The notes under the pieces were generated by a model, which worked only from the letters and a program-made list of their open reading frames with translations, did no database searches and was not told the origin of the DNA. Below, piece after piece: positions 34,097 to 46,350 of a DNA stretch of 64,000 nt; positions within the stretch are counted from its first letter, which is position 1, and every line of letters begins with the position of its first letter. This DNA is from Garcia nutans (taxonomy: Eukaryota; Streptophyta; Magnoliopsida; Malpighiales; Euphorbiaceae), in NCBI GenBank assembly GCA_947685225.1, contig CANTUV010000003.1, positions 3,852,001 through 3,916,000 of the forward strand, given 5' to 3'. Made by a program: the position numbers and the translations under genes.

Positions 34097-37000
34097 ATGG
34101 CTGAATCGGGTCTAATCAAGTCTCTTCTTCCTAATTCTGCTGGTATTACTGCTGTAAAACTTCAAGGCAGTAGCAATTACATTTCTTGGTTCAATTCTAT
34201 TGAGCTATGGTTCTTAGGTCAAGGATATGATGATCATCTTATTAAGAATGCTACTGATATTGTTGCAACCAATAGGGCGGCATGGATTAGAATTGATGCT
34301 CAGTTGTGTAGTCTATTATGGCATACTCTTAATCCCAAATTACTTCCTCTTTTTCAGTCCTGTAAAACCTGTTGTAAAGTCTGGACAAAAGCCAAAACAT
34401 TGTATACCAATGATATACAAAGAATTTACAATGTTGTCTCTAATATTGTCCATTTGCAGCAAAATCAAATGGATATGGCTAGTTACATTGGGCAAGTTGA
34501 GACATTGAAAGATGAGTTTGCTTCCATTATGCCTTTCACCGAGAATATTACTGAACAAGAAAAACAAAGAGACAAGTTTTTTATGGTCTTGGCTCTAATC
34601 GGTCTTCGACCTGATCTTAGCTCTGTTCGAGATCAAATTTTGACTGGTTCTATTGTTCCTACCTTAGAAGATATCTCTGCTCGACTTCTTCGTATTTCCA
34701 CCACTCCAGCTGCACCTCCTAATATTGAAGCCTCTGCTTTTGCCGTCCAGAATAGTAATCAAAAATGGAAAAGTAATAAGTCTATGGTTCACTGCACTTA
34801 TTGTGATAAAGCAGGACATACTCGTGAAACCTGTTGGAAATTACATGGTAAACCATCTCAGAATCAATCTGTTGGTACTGGACGACCTGCAGCTCATATG
34901 ATTCAGAATAATGGTACTGGAATTCTTCCTTTGCCTGGTACATCAAGCAACTGCATCACTCTGACAGGATCAGAATATGAAGAATATGCCCAATTCCAGG
35001 CAGCCAAACAACAAGCTCAACGGCATTCTAGTACTTCAGTTGCTTGTTTGTCTCAATCCTCAACTGGTGCTCCTTGGATACTTGATTCCGGTGCTTCCGA
35101 TCACATTTCTAGTAATAAAACATTGTTCTCTACTCTCATTTCTACTCTAGACTCATCCACAGTCACCTTAGCTAATGGTTCAGAAACTAAAGTTAAAGGT
35201 ATTGGGACAGTTCAACTTATTCCATCAGTAACTTTACAATCTGTCTTATACACCCCTGACTGTCCTTATAATTTAATTTCCGTTAGCAAAATCACTGAAC
35301 AGCTTGATTGCATTGTCATTTTCATAGCTAACTATGGTGTTGTGCAGGATCGGCGTACGGGGAAGACGATTGGAATAGGATATAAGTCACATGGCTTGTA
35401 TTACATATCCCCTCTGAAAGCCACTATTGCTCTAGCTTCTACTGCTTCCGCTGAGCTTCTTCACAGTCGTTTTGGTCATCCTAGTCTTCACAAACTTCAA
35501 CATTTAGTTCCCAGTTTATCTTCATTAAGTGTTTTAGAATGTGAGTCTTGTCAACTTGGGAAACAATCACGTGCTTCGTTTCCTAAGATCAGTAATAATA
35601 AAGCTTTGGCTATGTTTGATATTGTTCATTCAGATATTTAGGGTCCTAGTCGTGTCAGTACAACTTTGGGATTTCATTATTTTGTTACCTTTATTGATGA
35701 CTATTCTCGCTGTACTTGGGTGTTTCTAATGAAAAATCGTTCTGAAGTATTCTCTATCTTTCAAAAATTTTGTGCTGAAATTCGAACTCAATTTGGTGTT
35801 TCCATTAAAACATTACGCAGTGATAATGCCCGAGAATATTTCTCTCAACAATTTAACGAGTTTATGTCTTCTCAGGGTATTTTTCATCAATCTTCTTGTG
35901 CTTATACACCCCAACAGAATGGAATTGCTGAAAGGAAAAATCGACATCTCATTGAAACAGCATGAACTTTACTCCTTCATAATCAAGTTCCACTTCAATT
36001 TTGGGGGGATGCGGTGCTTACTGCTTGTTTTCTTATCAACAGGATGCCTTCTTCTGTTTTAAATAATCAAAGTCCTCATTCTGTTTTGTTTCCTAAACAG
36101 GATGCATTTCATCTTCCTCTTCGTGTTTTTGGGTGTACTTGTTTTGTCCATGATCATACTCCTGGCAGGGATAAGCTTCAGCCAAAATCCATTAAGTGTG
36201 TTTTCTTAGGCTACTCTCGTCTTCAGAAAGGGTACAAATGTTATGATCCCATATCTTCTAAGTTCTTTATCTCTGCTGATGTTACCTTCTTTGAAACTAC
36301 TTCTTATTTTCCTAAACAGCCAGAGCTTCAACAATCTGTTTCTAATGTTCTTCCCTTTCCTGTTCATCCTCCTCCAACTACATCTCGTCCTCTTCAGGTC
36401 TACTCTCGTCATCCCACTACTAACCCTATTTTGAATGCAGATATACAACCTAGTGATTCACCTCCTGTTCTGGTCTCTCCTCCTATACCGGTCTTGTCCA
36501 ACACAGAGGTAGAAAATGCTCCCATTGCTCTTCGCAAAGGTATTCGTTCCACTCGAAATCCTCATCCTATTTATAATTTTTTGAGCTATCACAGATTATC
36601 TCCTTCATATTATGCCTTTGTTTCCACATTGTCTACTGTTTCGATTCCTAAGACTGTCAGTGAAGCACTTATCCATCCTGGTTGGTTTGCTGCTATGACT
36701 GAAGAGATGACTGCTTTGCATAATAACGGTACACGGGAGCTTGTTCCTTTGCCCCCTGGGAAGAGCACTGTTGGATGTCGATGGGTGTATACGGTTAAAG
36801 TTGGACCAGATGGCAAAATTGATAGGTTGAAAGCTAGACTTGTGGCAAAGGGGTACACACAGATTTATGGTCTTGATTATAGTGATACTTTTTCCCCTGT
36901 GGCCAAAATAGCTTCTGTTCGCCTTTTTCTTTCTTTGGCAGCTATCTATCAATGGCCTCTTCATCAGCTTGACATTAAAAATGCTTTCTTGCATGGGGAA

Positions 37001-38185
37001 TTGACAGAGGAAGTGTATATGGAGCAACCTCCTGGTTTTGTTGCTCAGGGGGAGTCTAGTTTGGTATGTCGATTACGTCGATCTCTCTATGGTTTGAAAC
37101 AATCTCCACGAGCATGGTTTGGAAGATTTAGTGCTGCTGTCCAGAAATTTGGCATGCGACGAAGTGATGTTGATCATTCAGTTTTCTATCGGCATGGAGG
37201 CCATGGGAAATGTACTTATTTAGTTGTTTATGTTGATGATATTATCATAACTGGTAATGATCATGAAGGGATTTCTCAACTTAAGCAGCATTTATTCAGC
37301 AACTTTCAAACTAAAGATTTGGGAAAGCTAAAATACTTTCTTGGGATTGAGGTAGCACAGTCCAAGAATGGTGTTGTAATTTCACAAAGGAAGTATGCCC
37401 TTGATATACTAGAAGAAACAGGTATGATGGATTGCAAACCTGTGGATACTCCTATGGATCCCAATGTGAAACTTATTCCAGGATAGGGGAAGCCATTTAA
37501 AGACCCTGGCAGATATCGAAGGCTTGTTGGAAAATTAAACTATCTTACTATTACACGACCAGATATTTCTTTTTCGGTAAGTGTGGTTAGTCAATTTCTT
37601 CAATCGCCATGTGATAGTCATTGGGATGCTGTTGTTCGTATTCTAAGATATATCAAAGGTACTCTTGGGCAAGGTCTGTTATATGAGAATAAGGGTCATA
37701 CACAAGTGGTTGGCTATTCAGATGCAGACTGGGCAGGTTCTCCCTCTGATAGACGGTCCACATCTGGTTATTGTATCATGATTGGAGGAAATTTAATATC
37801 TTAGAAGAGTAAAAAGCAGGATGTTGTTGCTAGGTCGAGTGCAGAAGCAGAATACCGAGCCATGGCATTAGCCACTTGTGAACTTGTTTGGCTTAAGCAA
37901 CTTCTTCAAGAGTTGAAGTGTGGAGAAATAAAACAGATGACACTGATATGCGACAATCAAGCAGCGCTCCATATTGCTTCAAATCCAATGTTTCATGAAA
38001 GAACGAAACATATTGAAATCGATTGTCATTTTATCAGACAAAAGATTGAGTTGGGATGCATATCTACCTCCTTTGTCAGTTCAAACGATCAATTGGTAGA
38101 TATTCTGATCAAATCTTTACGAGGACCTCGAATTGAATATATTTGTGGCAAGCTAGGAGCCTACAACATGTATGCTCCAGCTTGA
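34097..38185 (+). pseudogene. Ty1/copia gag-pol polyprotein, single frame with four stops
   Basis: One frame from ATG 34097 to the stop at 38183-38185 encodes the whole polyprotein in copia order. Gag has the zinc knuckle CTYCDKAGHTRETC (about 34793-34834). The protease has WILDSGASDH near 35074-35103. Integrase has the HSRFGHP...CESCQLGK zinc domain (35463-35570) and the core with LRSDNA and QQNGIAERKN. RT has LDIKNAFLHGEL and YVDD at 37229-37240. RNase H has YSDADWAGSPSDRRST and AEAEYRAMA. Four in-frame stops, at 35639 (TAG), 35963 (TGA), 37484 (TAG) and 37802 (TAG), inactivate it; no frameshift is needed to read through. An upstream in-frame ATG exists at 34001, but MAESGL at 34097 fits the gag start. 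The short LTRs fit the Ale/Retrofit type (inference). Confidence 0.95.
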
Positions 38186-38192
38186 GGGGGAG
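38181..38192 (+). promoter_or_regulatory. copia polypurine tract
   Basis: cttgagggggag lies directly before the 3' LTR, where plus-strand DNA synthesis is primed. Confidence 0.85.
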
Positions 38193-38388
38193 TGTTATGA
38201 TATGTTGTAATTAGTTGAGCTGTAATTAGCTGTTTTGGTGCTATAATTAGGAGTATAATTAGCTAACTGATTATTAGGGATTATTATTTATTAGTTTCCT
38301 AAAATTGTATATTTGTTGTACTATTTAAATCCCTAACATTTGAGGGAATAATCAAGCATTTTCTTCATCAAAATCTTCTGTTCTTACA
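38193..38388 (+). repeat. copia 3' LTR (196 bp)
   Basis: Starts tgttatgatatg and ends tgttcttaca. It is 10 bp longer than the 5' LTR because of an extra attagggatt-type unit. Confidence 0.95.
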
Positions 38389-39280
38389 TAATGGTTGAAT
38401 TTTCATATCTTAGGAAATGCTCATGGATATGCCTTACCTGGTTATTTCAAATCCTAGCACTCGCATTATCATGGGATGATGGAAAAGGAACCTTCAAATA
38501 TCAGTAATTCTTCTAAGATGAAAACTTAAAAGAAATTTTCTTTCCTTTGTGACCCCTTTTATGATAGGTGACGCTAACTAAGATGACTAGTTGCATGAGT
38601 TGGGTAACTTCTTGAAGATGCTCTACTGAATATTTGTTGTTAGATAGTTATCTCTTGCTAGAAATGTTTGGAAAACATAGTTACTAGCTCCTTATTTGTT
38701 TATTCTATGGTTTGATGTAGAGGGCAGTTAACTAGGGTTATTGATTGGATGGTGGAGAGTAGCCTCTTTATAGATTAGCCTAATTTTTTATGGGGTAGCC
38801 TGGTGGTTGACTAAGGAATAAATTGCCACCCTAGTGACAATTTGGTGGGGCTTATTAAGGATTCAATTAGAACTTAGAAGTATTTCTATGCCACTCAGTT
38901 GGTAGATGATATGCAAAGGAACAAAAGTGCTTGAATAGATAAATTTATTGATTAGATAGAGGAGACTGGCTAGCTAATTATGTTCAATATTGCAAACAAA
39001 TATGCGATCCTAATGATGTAATTTTATGAGAAATTTTTAGTGCAGACTAATTAGCTAATTATTGAGATTTTATGTCCATTTCTTTCATGATTCTTTAAGA
39101 GGAATGTTGTGTTAGCTCTTGCATGATATTTCTGCGATGTCTCTTGTCCCATGTCTCTCTGAGTTTGCATTGAGGAGTTTGCAACTCCGAAGGATAAAAC
39201 TCTAAAATGGTCTAAATAAATATCTAATTTTGATAATGTGATCTCTTGATGTCAAGTGTCTAACAATAATTGAAAGTGCT
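38389..39280. repeat. PPR 3' flank, second copy (right part)
   Basis: Resumes the alignment with 23300-24890 after the copia element: aatgctca.ggatatgcc, catgggatgatggaaaagga, the gatggtggagagta section and gatctcttgatgtcaagtg. No intact gene; the PPR exon 3 counterpart is degraded. Confidence 0.75.
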
Positions 39281-39616
39281 CGTTTTAATTAGGCATTAGG
39301 CTCTGGAGTTGGAATAGGGACGTTTCACCTGTGCAAAAACAGGGGCAGACCTAGAAATAAATATTAAGGGGGCCAAAATTGATCAATATTCAAACATTTT
39401 GGGAGCTACCACCTTGACTCATCGATACATATGTATGTACACACATTAATATATGAAGGTTTTGCAATATAATTATTTCACCAGTAGCTTAATTATACTT
39501 TATTGATTAAGAATCTATAAAAAAATTTTGCAAATTAATGATTTATAAATTGATGAATTATAACACGTGTAGTTTATGTAACTAATTTCTTAGCTAAAAT
39601 TCAACGTTAGTTACAG
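39281..39616. other. noncoding, no gene seen
   Basis: AT-rich sequence with a gggggccaaaatt patch near 39370 of the kind found in decayed DNA transposons. Nothing further is supportable. Confidence 0.35.
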
Positions 39617-39733
39617 ATGTTAGCTTAGTTAGTTTTATCAGTTTTCTATATGAAAGCTCTTTGGTATTCTTCATGGAATAATAAGATCAGTATATTCTCT
39701 TCTTTCTCTTGTCTTGCTTCTCTTGTTTGTTCA
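39617..39733 (+). repeat. probable copia 5' LTR end, truncated or short
   Basis: The tgttagcttagttag start is uncertain. The end ttgtttgttca is directly followed by a degenerate primer site tggtattagag at 39734. The left boundary is a guess. Confidence 0.45.
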
Positions 39734-39928
39734 TGGTATTAGAGTAGGAACTTGATTTTCAGCAATTTTTTCCTTGATCAAATAACTAATTGATCCTTTT
39801 TTCCTTTCCTTGTTTTTCTTCTTGTTTTCTAAAACATTCTTAATAATCTTCTTGTTTTCCTTCTGTCTTTTACCTCTTTTTTTTGTCTTGTGATCAAACA
39901 CCTTGGATCTTTGATTGAAATTTTGATA

Positions 39929-40150
39929 ATGGCTATTCAATCAAGTACTTCTAGGGAAATAAATGCGATACACAAGAATTACAATCTAAACCTAACTCTT
40001 GTTTCAAGTCCCTTCAATGGCAACAATTATTGAACCTAGAGTAAGTCAATGAAGATAGCATCAACAGCAAAACAAAAACTAGGTCACATCAATGGGAGAC
40101 TTAAGAAGCCATATGAGGAATTTGGTATGATACCTGGTTTGGTAATAATG
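39929..40150 (+). pseudogene. copia gag N-terminal fragment
   Basis: From ATG 39929 the frame reads like a plant copia gag start. A short N-terminus leads into LVSSPFNGNNY, then SKSMKIASTAKQKLGHINGRLKKP, which is the usual 'LDGSNYLTWSRSMKIAL...GFING' region. Two stops replace expected residues just after GNNY. The frame is lost at about 40150, where other repeat material begins. A plausible continuation of the same gag lies at 41780-42166. Confidence 0.65.
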
Positions 40151-41300
40151 TTGATAACGACCAAATATCTTTCATATTTTGGAAGCAAAGTAGGCTCATT
40201 GTTAAGTCTTTTTATTGATTTTTAAATGTTTTTGTAGAAAAGGTGGCAGAAAGAAGGGCTAAAGGCGGATGAGAAAATATGGGCTAAAAGTTGAAAAACT
40301 GCAAGAGTATGTTGGCAGAAACCTTGGGCATAAGCCTTGGGCAAGGCTAATAGTGGGTCTGAGTTGACAATTTTGAAGATAAACTTGACAGTTGGCATTT
40401 ACCTTTTTTTTTTAAAAAAAATTTTGGAGATACAATTTTGGAGAGATTTTGAAGAGTATATCTGATTTTATAATCCCTTATTAGATAATAATTAATTTGG
40501 GATGTTATTATTTATTTTCTTTTATTATTTTTATTTTGAGTTTTCTTAATTAGATTTAGTTGAGGAAATTTCTAAACCTAAGGATATTTAAGCTAGTGGG
40601 TTCAATAACCCTAGTGACTTTTTAACGTTTTTGCTACTTGAAATTTATAAATTATTGAAGTTTTCTTTTCTTTTCTTTTCTTTTTCAAATTATGTGCAAC
40701 TAAATCTAGCTTAATTGAAGAGTAATTGAAGTTCATATTCGCAAAGTCTAAGATCTAAACAACTATATATTTTCTTCTTTTCAATCTTCAATATTTATAA
40801 ACTCTCTATGGCTCAATATCATTATTGTTTTACTAATTAATCGATATGGCACATTGCTTGATTAGTTAAATAACTTGACGGTATTAAAAGTGTTTGAATC
40901 CTTAGTTGTTCTTGACACTTAAATTTAGGTAGCAATTAGGAGTACCTTAAAAGATTATATAATCTAATAAATAAATCTCGAAGTAAGTTTATTGGTGAGA
41001 ATCAGGTTTTTTTTAGTTCTTAAGGTTGTTAATAATTAGATTCTAAGGATATTCTTATGAGATAGATTATTGACAAGAATTAATTAGAGAAAGTTTCATA
41101 ATTAAATTAAAATCCAAAGAACGATTGATATTGACAACTTGTCTAATACTAAAACTGGTTTATTGAAGAATTAAAAAGAAAGTGATCTTTAAATTCATAA
41201 TCAATTGAAAATTTGAATTAAAATTATTCCTTCAACTAAGTCTTTTCCTATTGAATTTCTTAATTATTATCTTTGTCTTTAATTTAATTAGTTAAAATTA
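40151..41300. mobile_element. possible gypsy LTR remnant inserted in copia gag
   Basis: Begins tgataacgaccaaatatc inside gag coding sequence. Later parts resemble in style the downstream half of the Athila-like LTR (aatctaataaataaat and gagaatcagg sections with many short A/T words). It has no terminal pair and no coding sequence. The identification is weak. Confidence 0.3.
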
Positions 41301-41640
41301 AGGCTTAATGCATAAAAAATATATGTAATTTTATAAAATATTTTATTAGCCCCCTGCACTCTGCGAGTGTCCTAAGACACACCTTTATCATTTTAAAGTG
41401 GAATTAATAATCCCTTAGCTCAATAATTTCTGAGCTTACAATTACTTGTGTATTACAAGTGCTTCATATACCCAATTTCCATCTGATTTTTTTTTCAACA
41501 TTTGTATACAACTAAACCCATTATTCTCTAGTCTACTAAACACAAAGTTTTTCTCTTTCAAATCTTCAATCCATTCTAAAAACCCTTTTTTTGATTATTG
41601 TTATTGTAATTTAAGAACGATTTAATCTTATGAGCCCCCG
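41301..41640. mobile_element. possible single arm of a Mutator-like inverted-repeat element
   Basis: ttaaggcttaatgcat followed by agccccctgcact resembles the ggcttaatacatcc...gccccct arms at 6248 and 11043. No partner arm was found nearby. Confidence 0.3.
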
Positions 41641-41779
41641 TGTGGTTAAGATTTTCTCTCTTAAGGTAAATGTTTGGTTCTTCACCATTAGTGTGCTTGT
41701 AATACTCTTTAAAACTCTCTGCAAAATTAAAAAAGAGTTTCCCTACCTATATAGTCTTTTAATGTCAAGATAAATATTT

Positions 41780-42165
41780 TTATGTAACACCATGAGAGAG
41801 AACATGAAGTACCAATGGGAAAACTGCTTCAAATCAATAAAAAGTAGTAACTCAAGGTAATTCATCTCCATGATGCTTTTCTTCATGTGCAATCTACAAA
41901 AGAGTTATAGGAGAAATTAGAGTAGAGATTTGGAGAAACAATTGGTCCACAAGAGTATCATATCAAAGGGAAATAACTTCTGTAACTCAATGTAATTCAT
42001 CTCAGTGTATTTCACAAAACTTTATAAGCTGTGGGATGAATTAACAGTATAGTGCAAATGCCTCATTGCACTTATGGTAAGTGCACATGTTAGATATGAG
42101 ATGAAATCATGAAGTTGAATGAAAATGCAAGAACTATTTAGTTTCTCATGGGCCTAAATGAGAGT
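41780..42165 (+). pseudogene. copia gag C-terminal remnant
   Basis: Across frames this stretch reads YFTKLYKLWDEL (about 42008-42043), then a short cysteine-containing stretch, then ENARTI and FLMGLNES (about 42125-42165). This is the order of a plant copia gag between its middle and the zinc knuckle. Stops and frameshifts are common. It may be the continuation of 39929-40150. Confidence 0.55.
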
Positions 42166-42287
42166 TAGTATTATCTGTTGGTTTCTGATATTCTCTGCTT
42201 CAATTTAAGATTCTTGCTTGTTCAAAACAAATTGTCTTTCTTTCTTTGCAATATTTTTTGTAGTATCTTCATATAATCAATCTATAT
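42166..42287. repeat. PPR 3' flank, third partial copy
   Basis: tattatctgttggtttctga, aagattc.tgcttgt and tctttctttgcaat match 22975-23075 in order. It stops at the copia LTR starting at 42288. Confidence 0.65.
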
Positions 42288-42686
42288 TGTAAAATCAAGT
42301 AAAAATTGAAAATGAAAATTGAATTGTGAAATTGGAGAGAAATTATTAGAAGAAAAGTATTTGTATTAAATGAAAATGGAAGCCACAAAATAAAATTACA
42401 ACTAAAATTTCTTTCTTCTCTCTCTCTACAATTTCTCTTATTTTCTCACACTTATCACAAGCTACACTATACTATAATATTTATAGGAGTTTCACTACTT
42501 GGTGAACAAGTAAATTTTGCTTTTAGGATAAGTTTCATACTTAACCTTCTACGCTAAGTTTTATACTTTGACTAGTAATCATCTAGGCTAAGTTTTGGAC
42601 TTTGACTAGTAACCTTCTAGGTTAAGTTTTAGACTGTCTAGAAGAATTTTAGGTAACCTTCTAGAAAAGTCTCATTAATTCAAACA
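42288..42686 (-). repeat. 3' LTR of a minus-strand copia element (399 bp)
   Basis: On the minus strand it starts tgtttgaattaatgag at 42686 and ends ttgattttaca at 42288 (TG...CA). An aaggag purine tract precedes it. It is followed upstream by the RNase H end of the copia polyprotein. Confidence 0.75.
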
Positions 42687-44642
42687 CTCCTTCTTGAGAC
42701 TTTTCTTGGAAACTCCAAGCAAATTTCTCAAAAATTCAAATATGAAAACTGACAATGGCTTCGTTAAAATATATACAAGCTGCTCTTCTATTTTGCAATA
42801 AGAAAGTGTTATTTCCCTTTCCTTTTTAGCTTCTCTAATGGCATGAAACTTTACTTGCATATGCTTGGTTCTACCATGTTGCACTGGATTTGCAACAATC
42901 ACAATAGTGGATTTGTTATTAACTTTTAATTCCGTTGGAGCTGTTTGTTTCAAGTCCAGATCTTGGAGAATCTTTCGTTACCAAATAGCTTGATTTGAAG
43001 CAGCAGCAACAACATACTCAACTTCAGCAGAGGACTGAGCAATAATTTCTTATTTCTTTGAGCACCAAGAGAAAATTCCTGAACTAAATGAATAAACATA
43101 ACCAAAAGTATTCTTTGTATCATCAACGCATCCTGCCCAGACAATATCTGAATACCCTACAAACTCAGATTTCAATAGCTTCATACCAAATTCCATAATT
43201 AACTTTGCTTTTCAAATATCTAGGAACTCTTGTTGCAATACCAAAATGAACATGGTTTGGAGAACTCATAAACCTGGACAGATAACCTGCAGCAAACATT
43301 AATCGAGTCTAGTTGTAGTCAAATAGAGTAAACTTCCAACTAAGCTCCTGAATTGAGTTGCATCATTCAATCTTTCACCATCATCCTTTGAGATTTTCAT
43401 ATTTTGAGCTAATGGTCTAGCCACAGACTTGCAGGTGTCAATCTTGAATTTTTTCAAAATATCAAAGGCATATTTCTTTTGAGAAATAAAAATTCCTAAG
43501 CTGCAATGATTAATCTCCATCCCAATAAAATAATGAACAAGTCCCAAATTTGACATATCAAATTTTGCTTCATTTCTAACTTAAAATCATTCAGTAGCTC
43601 AAGATCATTATCCATAATTAACAAATCATCAAAATAAAGTGAAATGATGAGTTGTTTCCCGTCTCTGCAGCTTTTGACATAAAATGTAGCTTCCTTACAA
43701 CTCCTCTTGAATCCTTAATGAATTAGGTATGAATCTATCTTGTTATACCAAGCTCTTGGTGCTTGTTTTAAGCCATAAAGGGCCTTTTTGAGCTTATAAA
43801 CAAAATCTTTATACCCTTCGACTTCAAACCCTTTAGGTTGCTCAACATAAATCTCTTCCTCTACTTCTCCATTTAGAAAAGCCAACTTCACATCTAAATG
43901 ATAAAGTTTCCATCCTAAATTTGCAGCCAAAGCAATAATTAGTTTGATGGTGTCATGTCGGCAACTGGAACAAACGTGTCTCCAAAATCAACTCTGGGTT
44001 GCTGAATGTAGCCCTTTGCCACTAATCTTGCTTTAAATTTGTTTAAAGAACCATTAAAATTAAATTTGATTCTATAAACTCATTTGACACCAATAACTTT
44101 CTTGTCTTTCGGTTTCTCAACCAATTCCCAAGTTTCATTCTTATTTATCATCTTTATTTCTTCTTTCATTGTTGCTACCCATTCAACTTACATGGAGGCT
44201 TCTTGAAAATTATTAGGTTCAACAATAAAAGAATATCACCTCTTATAAACATCTACTAAAGATTTGACTTTGCAAAGTGAAGAATATGTAATTGAATCAA
44301 TAGTAGGAAAAGAATTAAAGCCGGAATCTTGATCAAATAAATAAGAGGAACTACTTGACTCTGGATTGGAGTTTGACTTTACTATAGACTCAAACTTCTT
44401 CCAAGCAACTTGCTTTTTTTCAAAATCATGCAGCTACCTTCATCCATAATTACATCTTTGCTGATAAAAACTTTATGGGTATTCACATCATAAATCTTGT
44501 ATCCTTTTGACTTAAAAGCATAACCAATAATAATTCCAACTAAAGATTTTTTATCAAGCTTAGTTCTATTAGCAGTAGGAACATGAGAATAGCAAACAGA
44601 TCCAAAAATCTTCAAAGTTTAGCAGAAGACTTAATGCCTAAC
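42687..44642 (-). pseudogene. minus-strand Ty1/copia pol (integrase C-term, RT, RNase H), left piece
   Basis: Minus-strand pieces in order: integrase C-terminal LKIFGSVCYSHVP and KSKGYKIYDV (44380-44615); RT with YHLDVKLAFLNGEVEEEIYV and KALYGLKQAPRAWY (43715-43930); LGLVHYFIGMEI (43500-43550); RNase H end with GRTKHMQVKFHAIREA (42830-42890). A DNDLELL region near 43600 replaces a clean YVDD block. Frameshifts and stops separate the pieces. The upstream integrase core continues at 60607-61000 beyond the inserted gypsy element. A Tork-like type is likely from the motifs but is not certain. Confidence 0.85.
44638..44642. repeat. target site duplication ctaac (left)
   Basis: Matches ctaac at 60607-60611. 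Removing the element and one copy brings the two copia integrase pieces together in reading order. Confidence 0.88.
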
Positions 44643-46344
44643 TATTTTGTTAGTTTTTGTTATAGATTTGTGTTCTGTTTATTATAATAATTATTATTTT
44701 ATTTAGGTATTTTATTAGTTTAAATCGGTTTATTTAGTGTTTTTGTTAATTTTGTAGTTTTAGTTTATTTCAGTGTTTATGTCGTTTTTGATCTAGTTTT
44801 TAGTATGGTGTTTATGTTTTGTTGGTTATTGTTTATTTACTTTTTGTTTAAAGTTTGTTTGAGTTTTGTTTTAGGTTAAAAAAGCCAAGGAACCAAGACT
44901 GAAGAAGAAGAAATCATCACAGTAGGCGACACATGCAAGCGACATGGCCATGTCACTGGCCATGTCTCTCCAAAATGAAGCAACACGGCCAAGTCAACTC
45001 AAACATGGCCATGTCCCTCCAAAAATGCTCCAACACGGCCAAGTCACTTCTGACTTGGCCGTGTCTCACCAATTCCAAAGGCAAAGAAGACTAAAACTCA
45101 CAGTGGAAGACACAGGCAAGGGACACGACCAAGTCACCTAGCCGTGTCCCTCCAAAATGGTGCAATACGGCCAAGTCACTTCTGACTTGGCCGTGTCACT
45201 CAACAAAGAAGAGAAAGAAGAGAGGCAAGCAGTGGTGGACACAGGCAAGGGACACGACCAAGTCACCTGGCCGTGTCCCTCCAAAAGGCACTCACACGGC
45301 CAAGTCACTTCTGACTTGGCCGTGTCCCTCATGAAACAAACGCGCAACGATTTTTAAAGCCGACGTTTCGTATAAAAGGGAAAAAAAGTTAGGGTTTCGA
45401 ACGGTGGACGATTTAGAACAGATTTGGAGCCGTCAAGAGAGTGAACTGAGGGTTTTAAACATTTGTTTTCTTGATTTTGATTTCACTTTGGATTAAAACT
45501 AGCTTAGATTAGATTGTTCTAGCCATTGAGACATCCTTCTTGCAAGATTTGAACAAGAGATTCTTCAGAAGCTTCAAGAAGTTTGTAATTTGGTTTTGTT
45601 CTTGAACTTTATCTCTTATTTTCATTGAAATTGTATTTATGAACATTAGCATGTCTAAGTTGATTTCTTTGAATATTAATGAGATGAGTATGCTTGAAAT
45701 AATTATGAACTAATTTGATCTAGTCTAGGGTTTGTATGGATCTGCTATGATTGTATGAATTGGTTTTTCTCTTAGCTAATAATTTCTTTAGCCTTGATTG
45801 AATGAAACATTGTTAATATATAATTGATTGATCACCAATTATGTGTTTTAAGGTATTAGATGATGTATCGAGAGATGAAGTTTAATACTTGAACAATTCA
45901 ATTAGGGACTTAGGTGAATTAGAGATATAACCTATTAAAAAGATTATTTCACTTATAACAATATTAGTTGAAAGAAGTTTGAATGCGAGAGCTTATTTCC
46001 TTGACTTGATTAGTTGAGTTGTTTGAGATTTAATCTTTGAAATTGAATTAGTTAAGAGAAATAACCGTTCATACATATAAGTAGTAGAGAAGTGCAAACC
46101 CTAGACCATTCTATCAAGTGAATCAAAACATCCGCTTATTTTAATTTTCTTTGTTTTAAACTTTAAGAAATCTTCTTCATTATTTAGCAATTTAAATCTT
46201 TTTATTACTTGTTAAACATAATCTGATAAGCAATTAACCACTTTAGCTTCCTTGAGAGAACGACCTTGGGGCGATCACCTTTGCTACAGTTACCTCGTAT
46301 ACTTGCGAGTGACGCTTTGTGGTAGAGTTAATTTGAGCGTAACA
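44643..46344 (+). repeat. Athila-like element 5' LTR (1702 bp)
   Basis: Starts tattttgttag (the 3' LTR has tgttttgttag, so the terminal G is mutated here) and ends gagcgtaaca. A TATA box tataaaaggg lies at 45371-45380. Upstream of it lie three palindromic hairpin units. By eye about 25 differences separate it from the 3' LTR. Confidence 0.92.
45033..45325 (+). repeat. three hairpin units in U3
   Basis: acacggccaagtca, loop cttc, tgacttggccgtgt forms a perfect 14-bp stem at 45033-45064 and 45294-45325. A 12-bp version lies at 45167-45194. Related ggccaagtcacctggccgtg words lie between. Equivalent units lie at 51202-51233, 51335-51366 and 51474-51505 in the 3' LTR. Confidence 0.93.
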
Positions 46345-46350
46345 AGTTTT

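Noticed and set aside
36605..37027. Minus-strand frame of 140 codons
   Set aside because: It is antisense to the copia RT, which is clearly the coding strand.
45033..45325. CRISPR-like spaced repeats
   Set aside because: Only three irregular units lie within a plant LTR, with no uniform spacers and no cas genes.
44944..45357. Open frames on both strands in the Athila-like LTR, repeated at 51113-51527
   Set aside because: They follow from the palindromic ggccaagtcac repeats; no protein family and no start context.
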